Shown: positions 10,800 to 22,719 of the stretch, piece by piece
Layout of the letters: each line of letters opens with the position of its first letter
Numbering within the stretch: the stretch's first letter is position 1
Origin: Fusarium oxysporum f. sp. lycopersici 4287
Taxonomy: Eukaryota; Ascomycota; Sordariomycetes; Hypocreales; Nectriaceae
Assembly: GCF_000149955.1 (NCBI RefSeq)
Contig: NC_030990.1
Coordinates: forward strand, 3,306,627-3,370,626
Length of the DNA stretch: 64,000 nucleotides
Direction of reading: 5' to 3'
Notes under the pieces: generated by a model
The model's input: the letters and a program-made list of their open reading frames with translations, nothing else
Told to the model about the DNA's origin: nothing
Databases searched by the model: none
Position numbers and translations under genes: made by a program

Positions 10800-11631
10800 T
10801 CTCCAGTCTCGACGGCTTTTCCGCCATTTTTGGTCCTTCGAAAGATCAAGTGCGAGAGTACGTACGGTGCCGATGGTCGGTTATATACCAAATGCTGCTT
10901 CTTGTAATGACATGGGCAGTAATGGTATCATTCGTCAAAAGGTTATGGGTTGGGGCCTGGTAGCTTGGCAGGGACAAAGACCGCCCGCGTTATTACCGAC
11001 ATCACGAAATGGTCAAGAGGGCGGACTTTGAATTGTCCTTGGAAGGCGGGCAGAAACGGATATCCGAGGTTGTTACTTACACCATCAACCGATAAAACAA
11101 GTAGGAAGCAATTAGGGGTTACGTAGCATTAGACAGATATATCATATCAAAGTACATGATGATACAAATACGCGAATTAAAATAATTGCCTCCCAAGCAG
11201 ACAACACTCTCATCTTCATCTCTAGAGCTAGTCATGCCAAGCAAGAGGTAGGTCCTGGACCTGATCCAGGTTTATCTGGGCAGCATCGCCTCAACTTTTC
11301 TACCTATCATCTCTCCAAGATGAGTATGGAAACACTAAAACCAGTCCTTAGAAATGAGTAGCTGGCTTCTCATGTAAGACAAAAAAATCCGAAAAAAAGA
11401 AAAAACGCCGCGCGATGTGTAGTGGTATCAAGATGGATAAAAGGGAATAACATCTCGCAAGTCTGAGGGTATAGACTGCTTGTTGCAACTCGTTAAGAGA
11501 CGTCCTGTTCATCAAAGGAGCTGTCTCGTTCGTCGTCAAGGAATTAAAGAAAGTAAGTTCAAAGGGAATTGACGAAGTGTCGGTCTGTCAATCGGTCGAA
11601 GAAAGGCGTCACAAAGTGACAGTTTATCTGT
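10800..11631. other. Intergenic spacer, RCH1 promoter / ERF4 3' end
   Basis: Both flanking genes are on the minus strand, so this holds the RCH1 promoter and the ERF4 3' UTR. I see no motif or gene I can support. Small frames in several directions are low-complexity or shadows. Confidence 0.35.
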
Positions 11632-13250
11632 TCAAACAACAGCGGATGGAGGCTCCAAAGGTAAGGCTGTTCTGGAATCATTGGGGTTCGTGGTGCTGGG
11701 AGCTGGTGCAATCTCTGGATCAGGAATCTGGATATCGAGCTATCAATACGTTAGTAACTTCCCTGGTACGATGAAAGAAGTAACTTTACAGTCATGTAGC
11801 CCGTTTGCCGCAGAGGCAAGATCTTGGGTGGAATAGCACCATCTTCAGTGCCAATCGTTTTTTCCATCTCAAGATTCCATTGCTCAATCCACTTTTCGAG
11901 ACTATTCAGTCGAGACTTGATTCCAGTGAGGCCAACGTCATCCCAAATCCAACCAGTGACGAGTCCAAGGAGAGCATCAATTATGTTCCGCAAGCCGTAA
12001 GGGTCGAACGCAGGAATCAACTCGCCGTTAAGCTTCTCGATAATTCGGCGGAATTCTTGCTCGGATAGACCAGCAGGATCCAGGATCTCTGGGTATAGGT
12101 TGGAAAATGTCGGTGCCAAATCGCCCTTGATCAACCAGTCGCGGCGTATTCGAATGATGCGCGTGTTGACATATTCAGGTGAGTCGACGGGAACATGAGG
12201 GTTGAGGTGAGGATAGCAAGGGTGCTGAGGACCCCATTCACCAGCTGCATCGGGCTCAACATCTTCACCCATAATAGAAGAATTTGTCGTCGACAGAGCA
12301 GATCCTATTCCGTCGCCAGCCGAGACGTTAGAAATCCGCGGGTCCATGATGTCAGGACCACGCTCCAGATCCTTGCCATAAGACGGCATAGGATCGTCGG
12401 TTTCTGGCATCATCACAGCCTTCCCTTTGCCCTTGTCAATCTTGACAATTGGATGTTCCACTACGGTCTCCTGAGCAAACAGGTCCCTGCTAAGGCGTGG
12501 TTCTTCGGCGGACACTGCACCCCTGCGAGACCCTTTCTCGTCGTAAGAAGCGCGCACAGAATTCGGTAGGCTGATGCGCCTGTCACTGCTGCCGGCCCTA
12601 TCAACCTGAAGGCTTGCGCGAGGCGTCAAAGAATGCCTTATCTGATGTTGTTCGGAAAGCGTAAGAAGAGGATAATCGCTGGGTCCAGTACCTATGGGAT
12701 CGGGCGGTGCTCGGGTATCGAATGTCGGGTGCTTAAGAGGAATGGATGGTGGTGGAGGGGTCGAGGGACGACGTTTACGCGACGATTCGGGCTTGGTATG
12801 AGGCCGAGGTGTCGAATTTGTAGGATTCCAGAGACGGACAGCTGATAACCGACGAGGACGATTAGCAACTCCAGCAGCCTTTTGTGGTCGAAATGGCGAA
12901 GGATGCAAGGCTGTTGCTTGGTAACCGTCAAAAGGTCGAGCTGGCTGGCGCTGGCTATTCGAGGCGGCAGCAGCAACGGCGGATTGTCCAGAAGATGAGC
13001 CGGTTCCGGGATAGGCGGACCTTGGGGGTTCGAGGCTCAGTATTAGAGGGTTGCCGTGGGCATCTACGGCGGCCGGTATGGGGTTGGAGGGAAAAGGTCG
13101 GGAAAGTTGAGGATCCGTTGGAAACAGATTGTCGGCACGGCCGCCTGGACGACCGCGCTCGCTAGAAATGGCGAGGTCCTTCTCACGCTGACGTGAGTGA
13201 GGTGAAGATCGAGGTCGAGATTGAGACCGAAGCCGTCGTCGACTTGTTGG
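11632..13250 (-). CDS. ERF4: ERF4 / Golga7-family subunit of the Ras palmitoyltransferase (5' end unresolved)
   Basis: Likely regulatory partner of the DHHC enzyme Erf2, which palmitoylates Ras-type proteins at the ER/Golgi membrane. The conserved domain is near the C-terminus: TRIIRIRRDWLIKGDLAPTF, the acidic SEQEFRRIIEKLN helix, and a hydrophobic stretch IDALLGLVTGWIWDD, as in Erf4 and Golga7. The last intron (11740-11789, 50 nt) joins RQTGYMT to LDIQIPDPEIAPAPS, and the stop is at 11632-11634. The N-terminal part is basic, Pro/Ser-rich and probably disordered. Its frame stays open back to a stop at 13251-13253 but has no ATG upstream of the MMPETDD motif inside the protein, so a further upstream exon must supply the start. 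The only nearby minus-strand ATG is at 13681, in another frame. The upper coordinate is therefore the edge of the open frame, not a start codon. Confidence 0.75.
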
Positions 13251-16200
13251 CTACGTCCTGGAGAGTTCGGCTGGGCGCTAATTGCCTGTGCACGGAGCCG
13301 GTGTTGGCGGAAGACAAACGCAGAGAAAGAGAACGAAGGAATGCGACAACTGCACGTTGCAGCTGTTGCTAGACTCAAATCGGGAGCGCTAAGAGAAAAT
13401 GGACGACTGAAGACAGTGGCGTTTGTGAAATCGTCGTCGTGTACGGTATCGGCCTCGATCTCGTAGTGATGGATTGTCGAGCGGCAGCGGGCAAGAGAAT
13501 TGCTCGAGTCGTTGACAGGCAAAGGAGAGAGAGAGCAAGAAAAGAAGCAATAAAGGGACTGAACGTCAACCAGGGGAAATTCGCTGACGGTGGGCCAATG
13601 ACGGCTGCGGAAGTGGGCTGGGGAGAGGTTGACAGGGGGCTTAGTGGATGATAGGCTGCTGGAAGCCCTGGAAGCCAGCATCCTCAGTGCTGAACTGCAG
13701 CCTAAGTGGAGGAGAGCCCCTACCTTAGGCGAAAGTGACTTTGCGTTCTCTCAGCTCGCCTTGCTCAACATGTGGATGTTTTCAGTTGGGAAGGAATTGA
13801 ATCTCATAAAATCTTGTAGGAGACTTTTGCTAGAGATGGACGGGTTATCAGTAGGGCTGCCGAGTTTGCGACTAGTTGTCGTAACACTATTGGACGGTTG
13901 ACCCTCTAATAAGTCGACGGTTGCTCGGCGTACTTGAGCAAACCAGGAGAAGCCTGATGAAGGAGTGTAAAAGAAGGCTTTGCAACGCCCCTTTGCCTTT
14001 ATAACGTTGATCGTGTTTCCTTTTTCTTTTTCTTCTCTTCCTTGGCCGGTATCACCGGAAGGTCCAAGGGTTGGAATTCTTGGTCAACAGGCGGAGATTT
14101 GCGCTCGCTTGAAGCCTTAGATGAATTAGCCTCATATAACGGACGGTAGTTGTGCTGTTAGCTTACAACCGGGCTCTTTTAAGTTCTTGAGTGGTTCTGA
14201 TGATGTCGATAGATGAGGCTCTTTTGTTCTGCAATGGTGTCTTTAAGCAACGAGTGGACGAGCGAGACACGGGGGAATACAGCAACTTTATTGTAACCGA
14301 GTGTCATCACTCAAAACCAGATCTACTTTAAAGAGTACATCGAGACATCTGGTCATGCAGAAAATAGGAGCCAAGACCTCTACAGTTTCTTTTCCCTTTC
14401 CTATCTGGGCTATCTCTGACATCCGGTAGGTCGTTTAGGCATGCAGGGTGTGTGCTAATTGGTATCTGGCGCTCTGTTCTCGTCATCAAATCTTCATCTT
14501 GAATCTTCAAAACCTGGAACCAGGGGCTTCCGAGCTTCTGGGCTCCAACAAACTAGTCTCCATCCCCTGAATTGGTCTTTCTTTCTTTTTTTTGACAGGC
14601 GACGGCTTTTACAGGGGGTTTACGCAGTCCCTTGGGTGACGCCATGCTGGGCTTCAATTTGTGCGGGCGTTGGGAATCCTTGTCCAGAGAACTGATGGTT
14701 GGCTTTGAGCTGAGTTCCGAGGCATCCTCTTAGTTCATGGCTGATTGAATATTCATGCAATGTACAGAGTAGTGATGGCCTCAACTGCGAGGCCGTTTTC
14801 TGCTTTCTTCATCGTCCTATACTTGCATACACATAATCCTAAGAGCATTTGCAGACCTTGGAAGCCATTATTGCAGTTACTTTACTCAAAGAACATGTCA
14901 CGTTTCTTGCAGTTGTCATAGTCATTCCACCTGAGATAGCCCCTGTCTCAAGTTGGGACGAACGTCTCGAATTTAGTTGCCCTTGCAAATTTTCTAGATC
15001 GTTACGACGGAAGAGAGATTTACTACCCTAGTCAGCCTCGCTTGCATGATATACTGTAGGTCGTTATTATTAAGACGTGCTGCACGTGAACTCTTGTGAT
15101 GGAGTTGATCTTCTGTACCCCTGATCCTCTGGAACTACCCGACATTATCGACATCAGCTGAACGTTGACGTCACACTGCTGAAAAGAGGGACGGCCTCGA
15201 TTCTGTTGTTGTCGTCTCCAGGTTCTTTTTCCAAACAGAACTCCTGAACGGACATACCGACTTCCGGGCCTGAATGGGACTCTTGCATAAAGCACTCAAA
15301 TTGATATGGGACTATTCCGTGATTATCCCAGCTATAGAGATGCTGGACGTTCTGGAACCTTTTTTGTTACCGACAGCTACATGAATTTCAGGCCATTCGT
15401 TAGTTATCCTTACAGCTTGACATCAGACACGGCACAAGATCCGCCCTTCACTCACAGCCATACAAAAGCCTTATATTTTATAAGGATATCTCCCAATCCT
15501 TCCAAATGCATGCACCATGTTCGACAAGATCTTCCATTGTGCAGAGCAGGCTGCTCATAACATACCAAGTATGACACCTTCAAGCACATTTTAATTCGAT
15601 CTCCCGCTTCCCTTGCATGCTGATCGACACGGCCCAGGACCTATCTCAAGACATATCCAGATGACTGTCAAATCACAAGGCCATGTCACCCACTAGCTTA
15701 GCCATTGTTCCACATCAACTTGATATATTATAACTTAGCTACAACTGGCCCGTTTTCCCAGCTGAACGAACGGAAACTAGCTCAAGAAAACCTCCGCCTG
15801 TTCCATGTAATGAATTCGATGGTCAGCCCAGCTTCAGCTTCGGGACCAGCACCCGCACCAGCACCAGCGCTAAATTACAGTATAAAGTGCTGGAGGTAGT
15901 ACAGAAAACAGCCAAGAGCCTCCCTCTCGTCAGTCTCACTCTCCAATGCCGTAGGTCACTTTCTTAGTAAGTGACGTCTTTTAAGACAACTCACATCGTC
16001 ACACTCTCTCGATGAACTCATCGCCACCACATTCCAATTGCTCCAAGTGTTGCACAACGCTTTCATCACCTACACCTGCCTTTTCGTTTCCTCGACTGGT
16101 GCCCTTCTCTTCCCTCGTCTTCCTTGGCCCCTCACTCTCCGCGTCTTGGGGAGCTTTGTCGCGTGACTTGGCCCAATGCGCCGCCTTTCTCTCCTTAACA

Positions 16201-16296
16201 CATACTCTGGACATAGTTTTAAGCTCGGCCATTCATCAACACTGAGCGCCGCCCTGCACAAACGGTTATAGCGGTTTCAGCGATTGAGCTTCGGCC
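13251..16296. other. Long intergenic region between divergent genes
   Basis: About 3 kb between ERF4 (-) and the coiled-coil membrane protein gene (+). Part of 13251-13700 probably belongs to the ERF4 5' end (missing first exon and leader). A TACCTTAGG motif sits at 13721-13729, a CT-rich block at about 14010-14045, and a short run of CCAGCACC/ACCAGCACC repeats at about 15849-15870. I find no convincing coding region or tRNA. The open frames seen lack ATG starts or look random. Confidence 0.4.
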
Positions 16297-17812
16297 ATGA
16301 CGGACGACAATACAGCGTCGTCCGCCGCCGGGAGACCCGCTACCGGGACAAGCTCCAGCTTCAGTGCCCCGCCTCCCGGTCATGGACTCCGCCGTGCCAT
16401 GACCGTCTCGGTCGCTGAGGATGCTGCCTCTCGACGTCAACATATGTCACCGCCTGGTTTCGACACGATACCGCCACGCCGCAGTTCAAACTTTTCAGAG
16501 TATAGTCTCAGCGAAGCTCGAGATCTTCTGAATCCCCAGCTTCGAGACCCCAGCAGCATTGAGTCTTCTCCTGGAGAAACATCTTCTCTAGCATCGTTGT
16601 CATTGGCTTTTGCTCTTCTTCCAGCTATATCTGGTGTTCTATTCAAGAACGGGAACGCTGTAGTAACGGATGTTATGTTATTGGGCTTGGCTGGCGTTTT
16701 CCTTCACTGGTCTGTGACACAGCCATGGTAAGCTCCTATCCTTTGCTTTCCCCTACCGCAACTTTCGAGAATATGTGCTTATTCTGGACAGGGCATGGTA
16801 TCATTCAGCGCAGGAGGTACGGATACAGCACGAGTCAACAACCGATAGTGTTATCGACGATGATAGCGACCTCGACTCGAGCACCCACATGCCAGCGCCT
16901 CACTCGCCGCTTGATCACGTACCGGAATACCAAGAAGTTCAGACCGAACCGACTGAGGAATTGCAGGATACGAAACCATCAAACCAGCAGCAGGAAGCTC
17001 TTGCGGAACTATACTATTACGAAATAATCGCCCTAGCCTCGTGTTTCATTCTTCCACTCCTCGGCGCATACCTCTTACACGCCATCCGATCACAGCTCAG
17101 TCGCCCCTCCGAGGGTCTCGTTTCCAACTATAACTTAACAATCTTCCTTCTCGTAGCCGAGCTTCGGGTTCTGTCCCACATGATAAAGCTGGTTCAGTCG
17201 AGGACGCTTCACTTACAACGGGTAGTACAAGGAGGACCATCCAGATTCCAGAAAAGTAGTGAGAATTCGGGACAATTGGAATCCGTACTCGCGCGGCTGG
17301 AACGACTCGAGTCACGTTTCGCAGCAGAAGAAACCATGTCTGTCCAAGAAACAAAGCAGGAGATTAGCAAAGCAAAGCAGAAGGACAGCGTTGTGGCACG
17401 CGATGTGCGTAACGCAATTCAACCGGAATTGGACGCGCTCAATAGGGCTGTTCGTCGTTACGAGAAGAAGGCGACGCTTCTCCAATTTCAGACAGAGTCG
17501 CGCTTCTCAGGGGTCGATGCAAGACTGGATGATGCTATCGCCCTTGCTGCGAGTGCTGCGAAGAATAGTGCATCACATAAGAACATGTTTATGTGGACGG
17601 TGGAATCACTCACCGTCATTATCCTTCTCCCGTTCAAAACGCTGCTAAGAATCATGCTTTTACCTCTGAGCACACTGTTAGCGCTCACGAGTAAGAGCAA
17701 AAAGAAGAGTCCTCCTTCATCAAAGATGTCGCGCAGCAGTAGGAACGGGAAGGCGTCTGTGCAACCGAGATATAACGGTGATAGAGTTCCATCCAGAGTT
17801 GCCAAGCGATAA
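16297..17812 (+). CDS. Uncharacterised membrane protein with coiled coil
   Basis: Two exons, 16297-16727 and 16792-17812, give 483 aa. I do not recognise a named family. The first 95 residues are Ser/Pro-rich and likely disordered. A hydrophobic hairpin follows (LALAFALLPAISGVLF, then VTDVMLLGLAGVFLHWSV) just before the intron. Exon 2 has an acidic linker, another hydrophobic pair (IIALASCFILPLLGAYLLHAI and YNLTIFLLVAELRVLSHMI), a long Gln/Lys/Glu-rich helix likely to be a coiled coil (about residues 270-390), a further hydrophobic stretch near 410-440 and a basic tail ending RVPSRVAKR. The intron joins SVTQPW to AWYHSAQEVR. Probably an endomembrane protein with a cytosolic coiled coil. Neighbours give no hint of its job. 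Confidence 0.75.
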
Positions 17813-17968
17813 TGGAGCGTTGCGATTACGCATTGTGTAATAGGCTTTAATGATATTCTTTTTGTCAATTCTCGAGAATGATTCACAGCTAGTAGCCTCA
17901 TTGCCGGTGAATACCTTTCGAGACACACATACTGAACATGAGCTCGTATTGAATGTTACAGTTACACT

Positions 17969-17972
<4 letters not shown>

Positions 17973-18006
<34 letters not shown>
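17973..18006 (+). repeat. Homopolymer tract, 34 T
   Basis: Uninterrupted T run about 160 bases after the stop codon of the coiled-coil membrane protein gene. It could be a length-variable microsatellite or, read on the minus strand, an A-tail of an old retroposed sequence. No target-site duplication is evident. Confidence 0.8.
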
Positions 18007-18007
<1 letters not shown>

Positions 18008-21000
18008 ATATTTAGAAGTTATTTTTGAACGGCTTTGAGTTACGGGGTTCCCTAAATGATATAAACTGCAACCATACTTGTGACCGAATCATTGGTTGAG
18101 GGACTCAAATTTCTTGGTCGGAGTGAGTGGATGTGAGGTAGGTGTACAGAGCGCAACAATGACCCCCCAAAATGGATCCTGTAATTAAACAAAGAGAAGG
18201 CTTGTCACGACTGGCGAAGCCAATCTGAGGTCAACTTCAGCTCCCGAAGGTCGATGTCGTTCGGGCATTGTGGGTGAATTCAGCAATCAACAATACAGCA
18301 GCTCGTGCATGTTGGTCCGTGTCTCAGGTTGAATCTAATGAGCACCACTCTCGCCAAAATCGATGCGAGCCAGAAAGATACGCTCATGACTTGGGATAAG
18401 CTAATTTCGAGTCGGCGATAGAGAAGGTTGTTTGTTCAACCTGTACCCATTTCCCTGCATGAACTCGACTCGGTCTACATACAGCTCGAGGCAATGAGCT
18501 TTTGAATAGACAGGATTACGGCTGTTGGAGGTGGTCGGAGCTAGGAATTAACTTTACCGCGTCACACATCCGGATGTTACTCTGATAAGTTGTGCATGTG
18601 CTGTCATGCTGTTCTATGTAATGCGTGAATCGGCAAATGATAGGTAATATCAGCGAGGCGCTAAGTTTGACAAGGATGGACAAGGATAGAGAAAATTCAA
18701 ACAAATTGCTCGATCATCGATCGCGTCAACCCTTGTTTCTTCGGTCCATCAGGTACAGTACAGCACGTGGCCGGGAATCCCATCGCCAATAAGCCGCTAA
18801 GGCCTACCAGCATGGGGTTGGTGTGAGGCATTGTCAATTATTGAACCTAAAGCTGAGTATCGGACACTATACCAAGCCTTGGACTAGAAGCCAAAGACAT
18901 GATCAAGTTGTGCTTAGGAACACGCTGGCTCTGTAAGATGACGAGAGTATGACAGATGTTCTGCGCTTCGTGTGCGTGTAACGGGTCCGAGGTTATTGTT
19001 GTTGATTCGATATCAAGACCATCCCAGTAGCAATGAGTGATACTCCAAGAGACTGCAACTGGATCAACATCTTTCACCCAAAACACTGGGCCTTTCAACT
19101 GGTGGAACAATAAATGGGAACAAAATAAACGGGTGACACCATTCATTCGTTGCACACCTCGCTTGCACACGATGGAACACGTCGATCAACCAAGTAGATG
19201 TTGAGGATGACGGGGGATTTGCAATTCCACATGGACAATAATAAGCTAACGCTAGACCCATTTTCACATTCACCATGTTGGATATCGGTATTGACCTCAA
19301 CATTGTCCGTAAGCCTTCTTCATACGACGCCCGCCGCTGCTTCTCTCATTCTCATGGAGGGAAACAAGGTTGACAGGGGGTGCGCGTCTCTACTTTGGCT
19401 AATGATCTTCCCGTGACAAGATTGGCGAGAAAAGCACGAGCTGGGCGTGATGGCATCCATGGTGAAGGCACCCATGATCTGGCCTGTTATAAGCTTGTTG
19501 TCCAGCTGAAGCTTGTCGACAATGACAAACAAAAAGAGTGGAGCGCTTTAATCTCTTTAATTTCCAGACGCGTCCTACCGCTCGGCGCTGGTGTCCAGGT
19601 ACAGTAGCGTATGTTCCAAAAGGGTAAAGAGATGAGGATTTATTAAAGTATCCGCTGGTACCTCCAGGCCAAGGCAAAACTCTCCATTGTAAGTACGTCC
19701 CTCTTCGATCATGGGTTGTGACCTTGCCGAGCTATAGTAAACCACAAGTTTTACAGGGAGATAAGAAGCTGACATAGCCTTGAAACTAATCAAGCCGTTG
19801 CCGATTTGCTAAGCGACTGATCGAGAGCTAGTATAGTATTCTGAGCTATTACTGACCAGGTGTTGGATAAGGTAGCCTTTGCTTGCTGGCATACATATGC
19901 ACCGGCAGGCTTTGCATTTCGTGTTATGGGACCATCGCTTGCCTTGGACAGTCCTATACGCCATCGCTGGACGCTCACCAGTAGACATCTGTTGTGCATG
20001 TCGATGGGGAAGCTAATATGCCGCAACGCTCATAGATCGCCGTCAATGGTTGAAATTGTATTAGGAAGAGGGAAATCCAAGTTCGACTACTCAATACTCT
20101 AAATATACCTGAACTCAAGAATCCTCCAGTGTTACAAGTTCTTACCAGGACCAGAACGGGCGACTGAAGCCATTGATTGACAAAACAGCAAATCTGCAAG
20201 ACATCTGACAAAACTCCACGGACAAGTGATGCCCACGCCTCAACGGCCATTCACGCATATAACTTCCACGTATTTGCAGCAAATGCAAAGGCCACTTGGA
20301 GGTCTTTGCTTTGATGTGCATATGCAAGTCAAGCTCTCAATCATATGCCAGAAACAGATATGAGAGCACTTCAGTGTGAAGCCAAAATGTTCCAGAACAA
20401 TGAAGGCAACGCTTGGGCCTCCAGAAAAGAAGAGAATTCACTCTCCGTGCTCTGAGTCTGGAAATGGATCCTGGATGATGGGCCATGCCTCTATGGGCGT
20501 TAACTCACGTTGCACGAGACTTAAATTAGAAGCTCGGATGATAGCCCGAAAATTTTACACAAGTCAAGGTATGACCATTCTTTGTTGCAGCTTAAGGCTC
20601 AGGTTTGTTGGTAGAGGAGAATCCCTATGAAATAACGAGGGGCTGAGTCTGAGTGGCTGGCAGATGTACATAGCATTGTCGTCTCCTGAGACAGAGCAGA
20701 GTTTATTGGTGAGCCGGTGTGCCACGCCATGGGTGACTTGTCTGCAATATCACAGCCAACATATAGTTGTGTCATCAAACACGGCATTGATGGGGGCTTT
20801 TGAGGCGCAGCTGAAGAAGGCAATGGCCCTTGACAATGAGTCCAAGGGCAAAGAAAGATCTGTTGAGGCAGACTGGGGTATGAGACAACGTAGATTGGCC
20901 CATTCACAAGACCAATAATTTCGTGGACTCCGAGTGGTGATGATGCAGAACTGACCCCAATTGAGCTACGTGTGACTATGGCATCGGCTGGAGGCAGAGT

Positions 21001-21670
21001 TGCCTGCAGCATCGTTGATGGCTTGCAACATAACCAGCCGGCTAGTCTGCCTGCTTTTAGTATGTGTGCATCGTAGGGGAGACAAGGTTTTGCTCTCAGA
21101 AGATCGGAAGGGGAAAACCCATTGACAAGGCAATACTCTCTCATCGAATGTTTTAACGAAAGCCCCCTCGTGGATGAAGTCACATCATTCGTTTGGTCGA
21201 ACGGAATATGCCAACAGGAAGAGTATCTCCCCAGCTGAGAGCACAAGACCAGCAGCGACAGGTATGTGTGTGGTAATCACCATGTTGTGCCCATCCAAAA
21301 GGCCTCATTCACATGGATCTGGATGCCTTACAGGGATGGAACTGGAGACATAGTGGCAGCCCCCAGCAGAGTCTGCATGCTCTCACAGAGCCCGCTACTA
21401 ATCAGCCGCTCAGCAGAATCCCTGTAATGTGTAATCTGAGAAAAAGCATGTCTGTGTGGGAAGTGGAGAGAAAGGCGCGGCTCTTATGCGTTCCGTCTCA
21501 GAAAGATACGACCGGGTTGCGAGGCGAAGATGATTCAAAAATTGTAGCAGCCTTACTGAGTTATGAGATGGAGGGTCATTGTCAGAGGAGAATTGAATTT
21601 TGCTCACTCTTCAATGGAGCTGTTGATAGAGGCAGCGTTTTATTGACGACTCGGTTATCAACTCGAAGAG

Positions 21671-21690
21671 CCTAGTACCTAAGGTAGGTA
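21671..21690. repeat. Recurring TACCTAGGTA/TACCTWAGGTA motif, representative copy
   Basis: CCTAGTACCTAAGGTAGGTA. Related copies are at 4327-4336, 7242-7253, 13721-13729, 32564-32579, 33071-33079, 33113-33127, 33136-33144, 33345-33354, 41065-41084, 48511-48523, 57312-57320, 59214-59238 and 63971-63986. All are in spacers upstream of at least one gene; none is in a coding exon. Its function is unknown. Confidence 0.6.
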
Positions 21691-22491
21691 AGCTCGTTGA
21701 ATGAAACATGGTCGGCTGTGGCCTGATTGGGCTGAGCTTGTACCTGAAAGTACTCGAAACAGGTACATCTTGGCTGCGATTGGCTGCCTTTCTACTCGAT
21801 TAGGGATGGGTCGCTAAGTACCTGGGGTGCTCGAGGCGTGATCCCCACCGGCTAATCCCGAACAGGGTAACCTGAAAAGTGGGTGACTGCAAGCTGCTGC
21901 AAGCCAAGGACCAGGAAGACGGTGGACCGCGATGTCCTGTAAGTCGTTCGTCGACCATCCATCACGACACCACAGCGTCACAGGAGGCCCTTGGGAAATT
22001 GGCCCAAGAGGCTGTTCTCAACGGCCGCGCCATTTGCTACTGTTTCGTCCAGTCATTGCTAATCTTGGGCCATGCTAACAAGGGTATACCCAGCCGATCT
22101 CCGTGTCTCCATCCCATCGCATCCGTCTCGACTCCATCGCCCACCGTCGGATCTTGAACGTGAGGAACACACCCACTCAGCAGACGATAACTATGATGCC
22201 ACACCCTTCCCGGCTCTGGTTCTTGACCATTTTCTGTCACCTCTTCTTCTCTCTTTTATTGCTGCGCTTGTTTCCTCTGGAGGTGTTAGATCTTGATTTG
22301 AGGGCTTGCTCTGTTTCTCCGACGTCCCGCGCTGCGCTGCCGATCCGACGTCGATATTATCACATCCATTTGTTGAAGATAGTCGCGGTTGAGATTACAC
22401 CAAAAGCGCCTTGGTCATACGTTCTTTTTTTCATATCTGCTTTCTATCACCTGCCAACCTGATATCGCCTCCGTTACCAACTAAAACCCTG

Positions 22492-22506
22492 ATGAACCAA
22501 ATCTAA
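22492..22506 (+). promoter_or_regulatory. Upstream ORF 1 (4 codons) in the leader of the DUF4203-like gene
   Basis: ATG followed by three codons and TAA in the presumed 5' leader, 228 bases before the main start. May reduce translation if the leader extends this far. Confidence 0.35.
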
Positions 22507-22628
22507 TCCGCCCAGAATCTCGCACAACAGTGTCACTTCTCAACTGCTTTCGATCTAGGCTTCTATCTTTATCTCTTGTTTCTTTTCTTATTTTGACCCC
22601 AGTTCGAACACCTTGAGCTTAGCACTTG

Positions 22629-22643
22629 ATGATGCTTGCATAA
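22629..22643 (+). promoter_or_regulatory. Upstream ORF 2 (4 codons) in the leader of the DUF4203-like gene
   Basis: Two adjacent ATG codons, then CTT GCA TAA, 76 bases before the main start codon, so close that reinitiation would be needed to reach it. Confidence 0.35.
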
Positions 22644-22719
22644 CCTCATACTATCGCTGCGACTTTTTGGGTTTCATATTATCAATATCTTACATACCAA
22701 CTTATACCATTAACATACA

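Larger units (their letters stand above)
17813..22719. other. Gene-poor region of 4.9 kb
   Basis: The largest gap in the window. It holds a run of 34 T at 17973-18006, a CCTAGTACCTAAGGTAGGTA block at 21671-21690, and the probable long leader of the DUF4203-like gene (from about 22100) with two tiny upstream ORFs. A minus-strand frame with an ATG at 21144 runs 181 codons to 20599 without recognisable motifs. I see no transposase, terminal repeats, or strong AT bias of the kind left by repeat-induced point mutation. Confidence 0.4.

Noticed and set aside
13064..13681. 205-codon minus-strand frame beginning with ATG at 13681
   Set aside because: Serine-rich with no domain; its 3' part overlaps the more protein-like ERF4 frame. 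It may contribute a first exon of ERF4, but I found no good splice pair, so it is not called as a gene.
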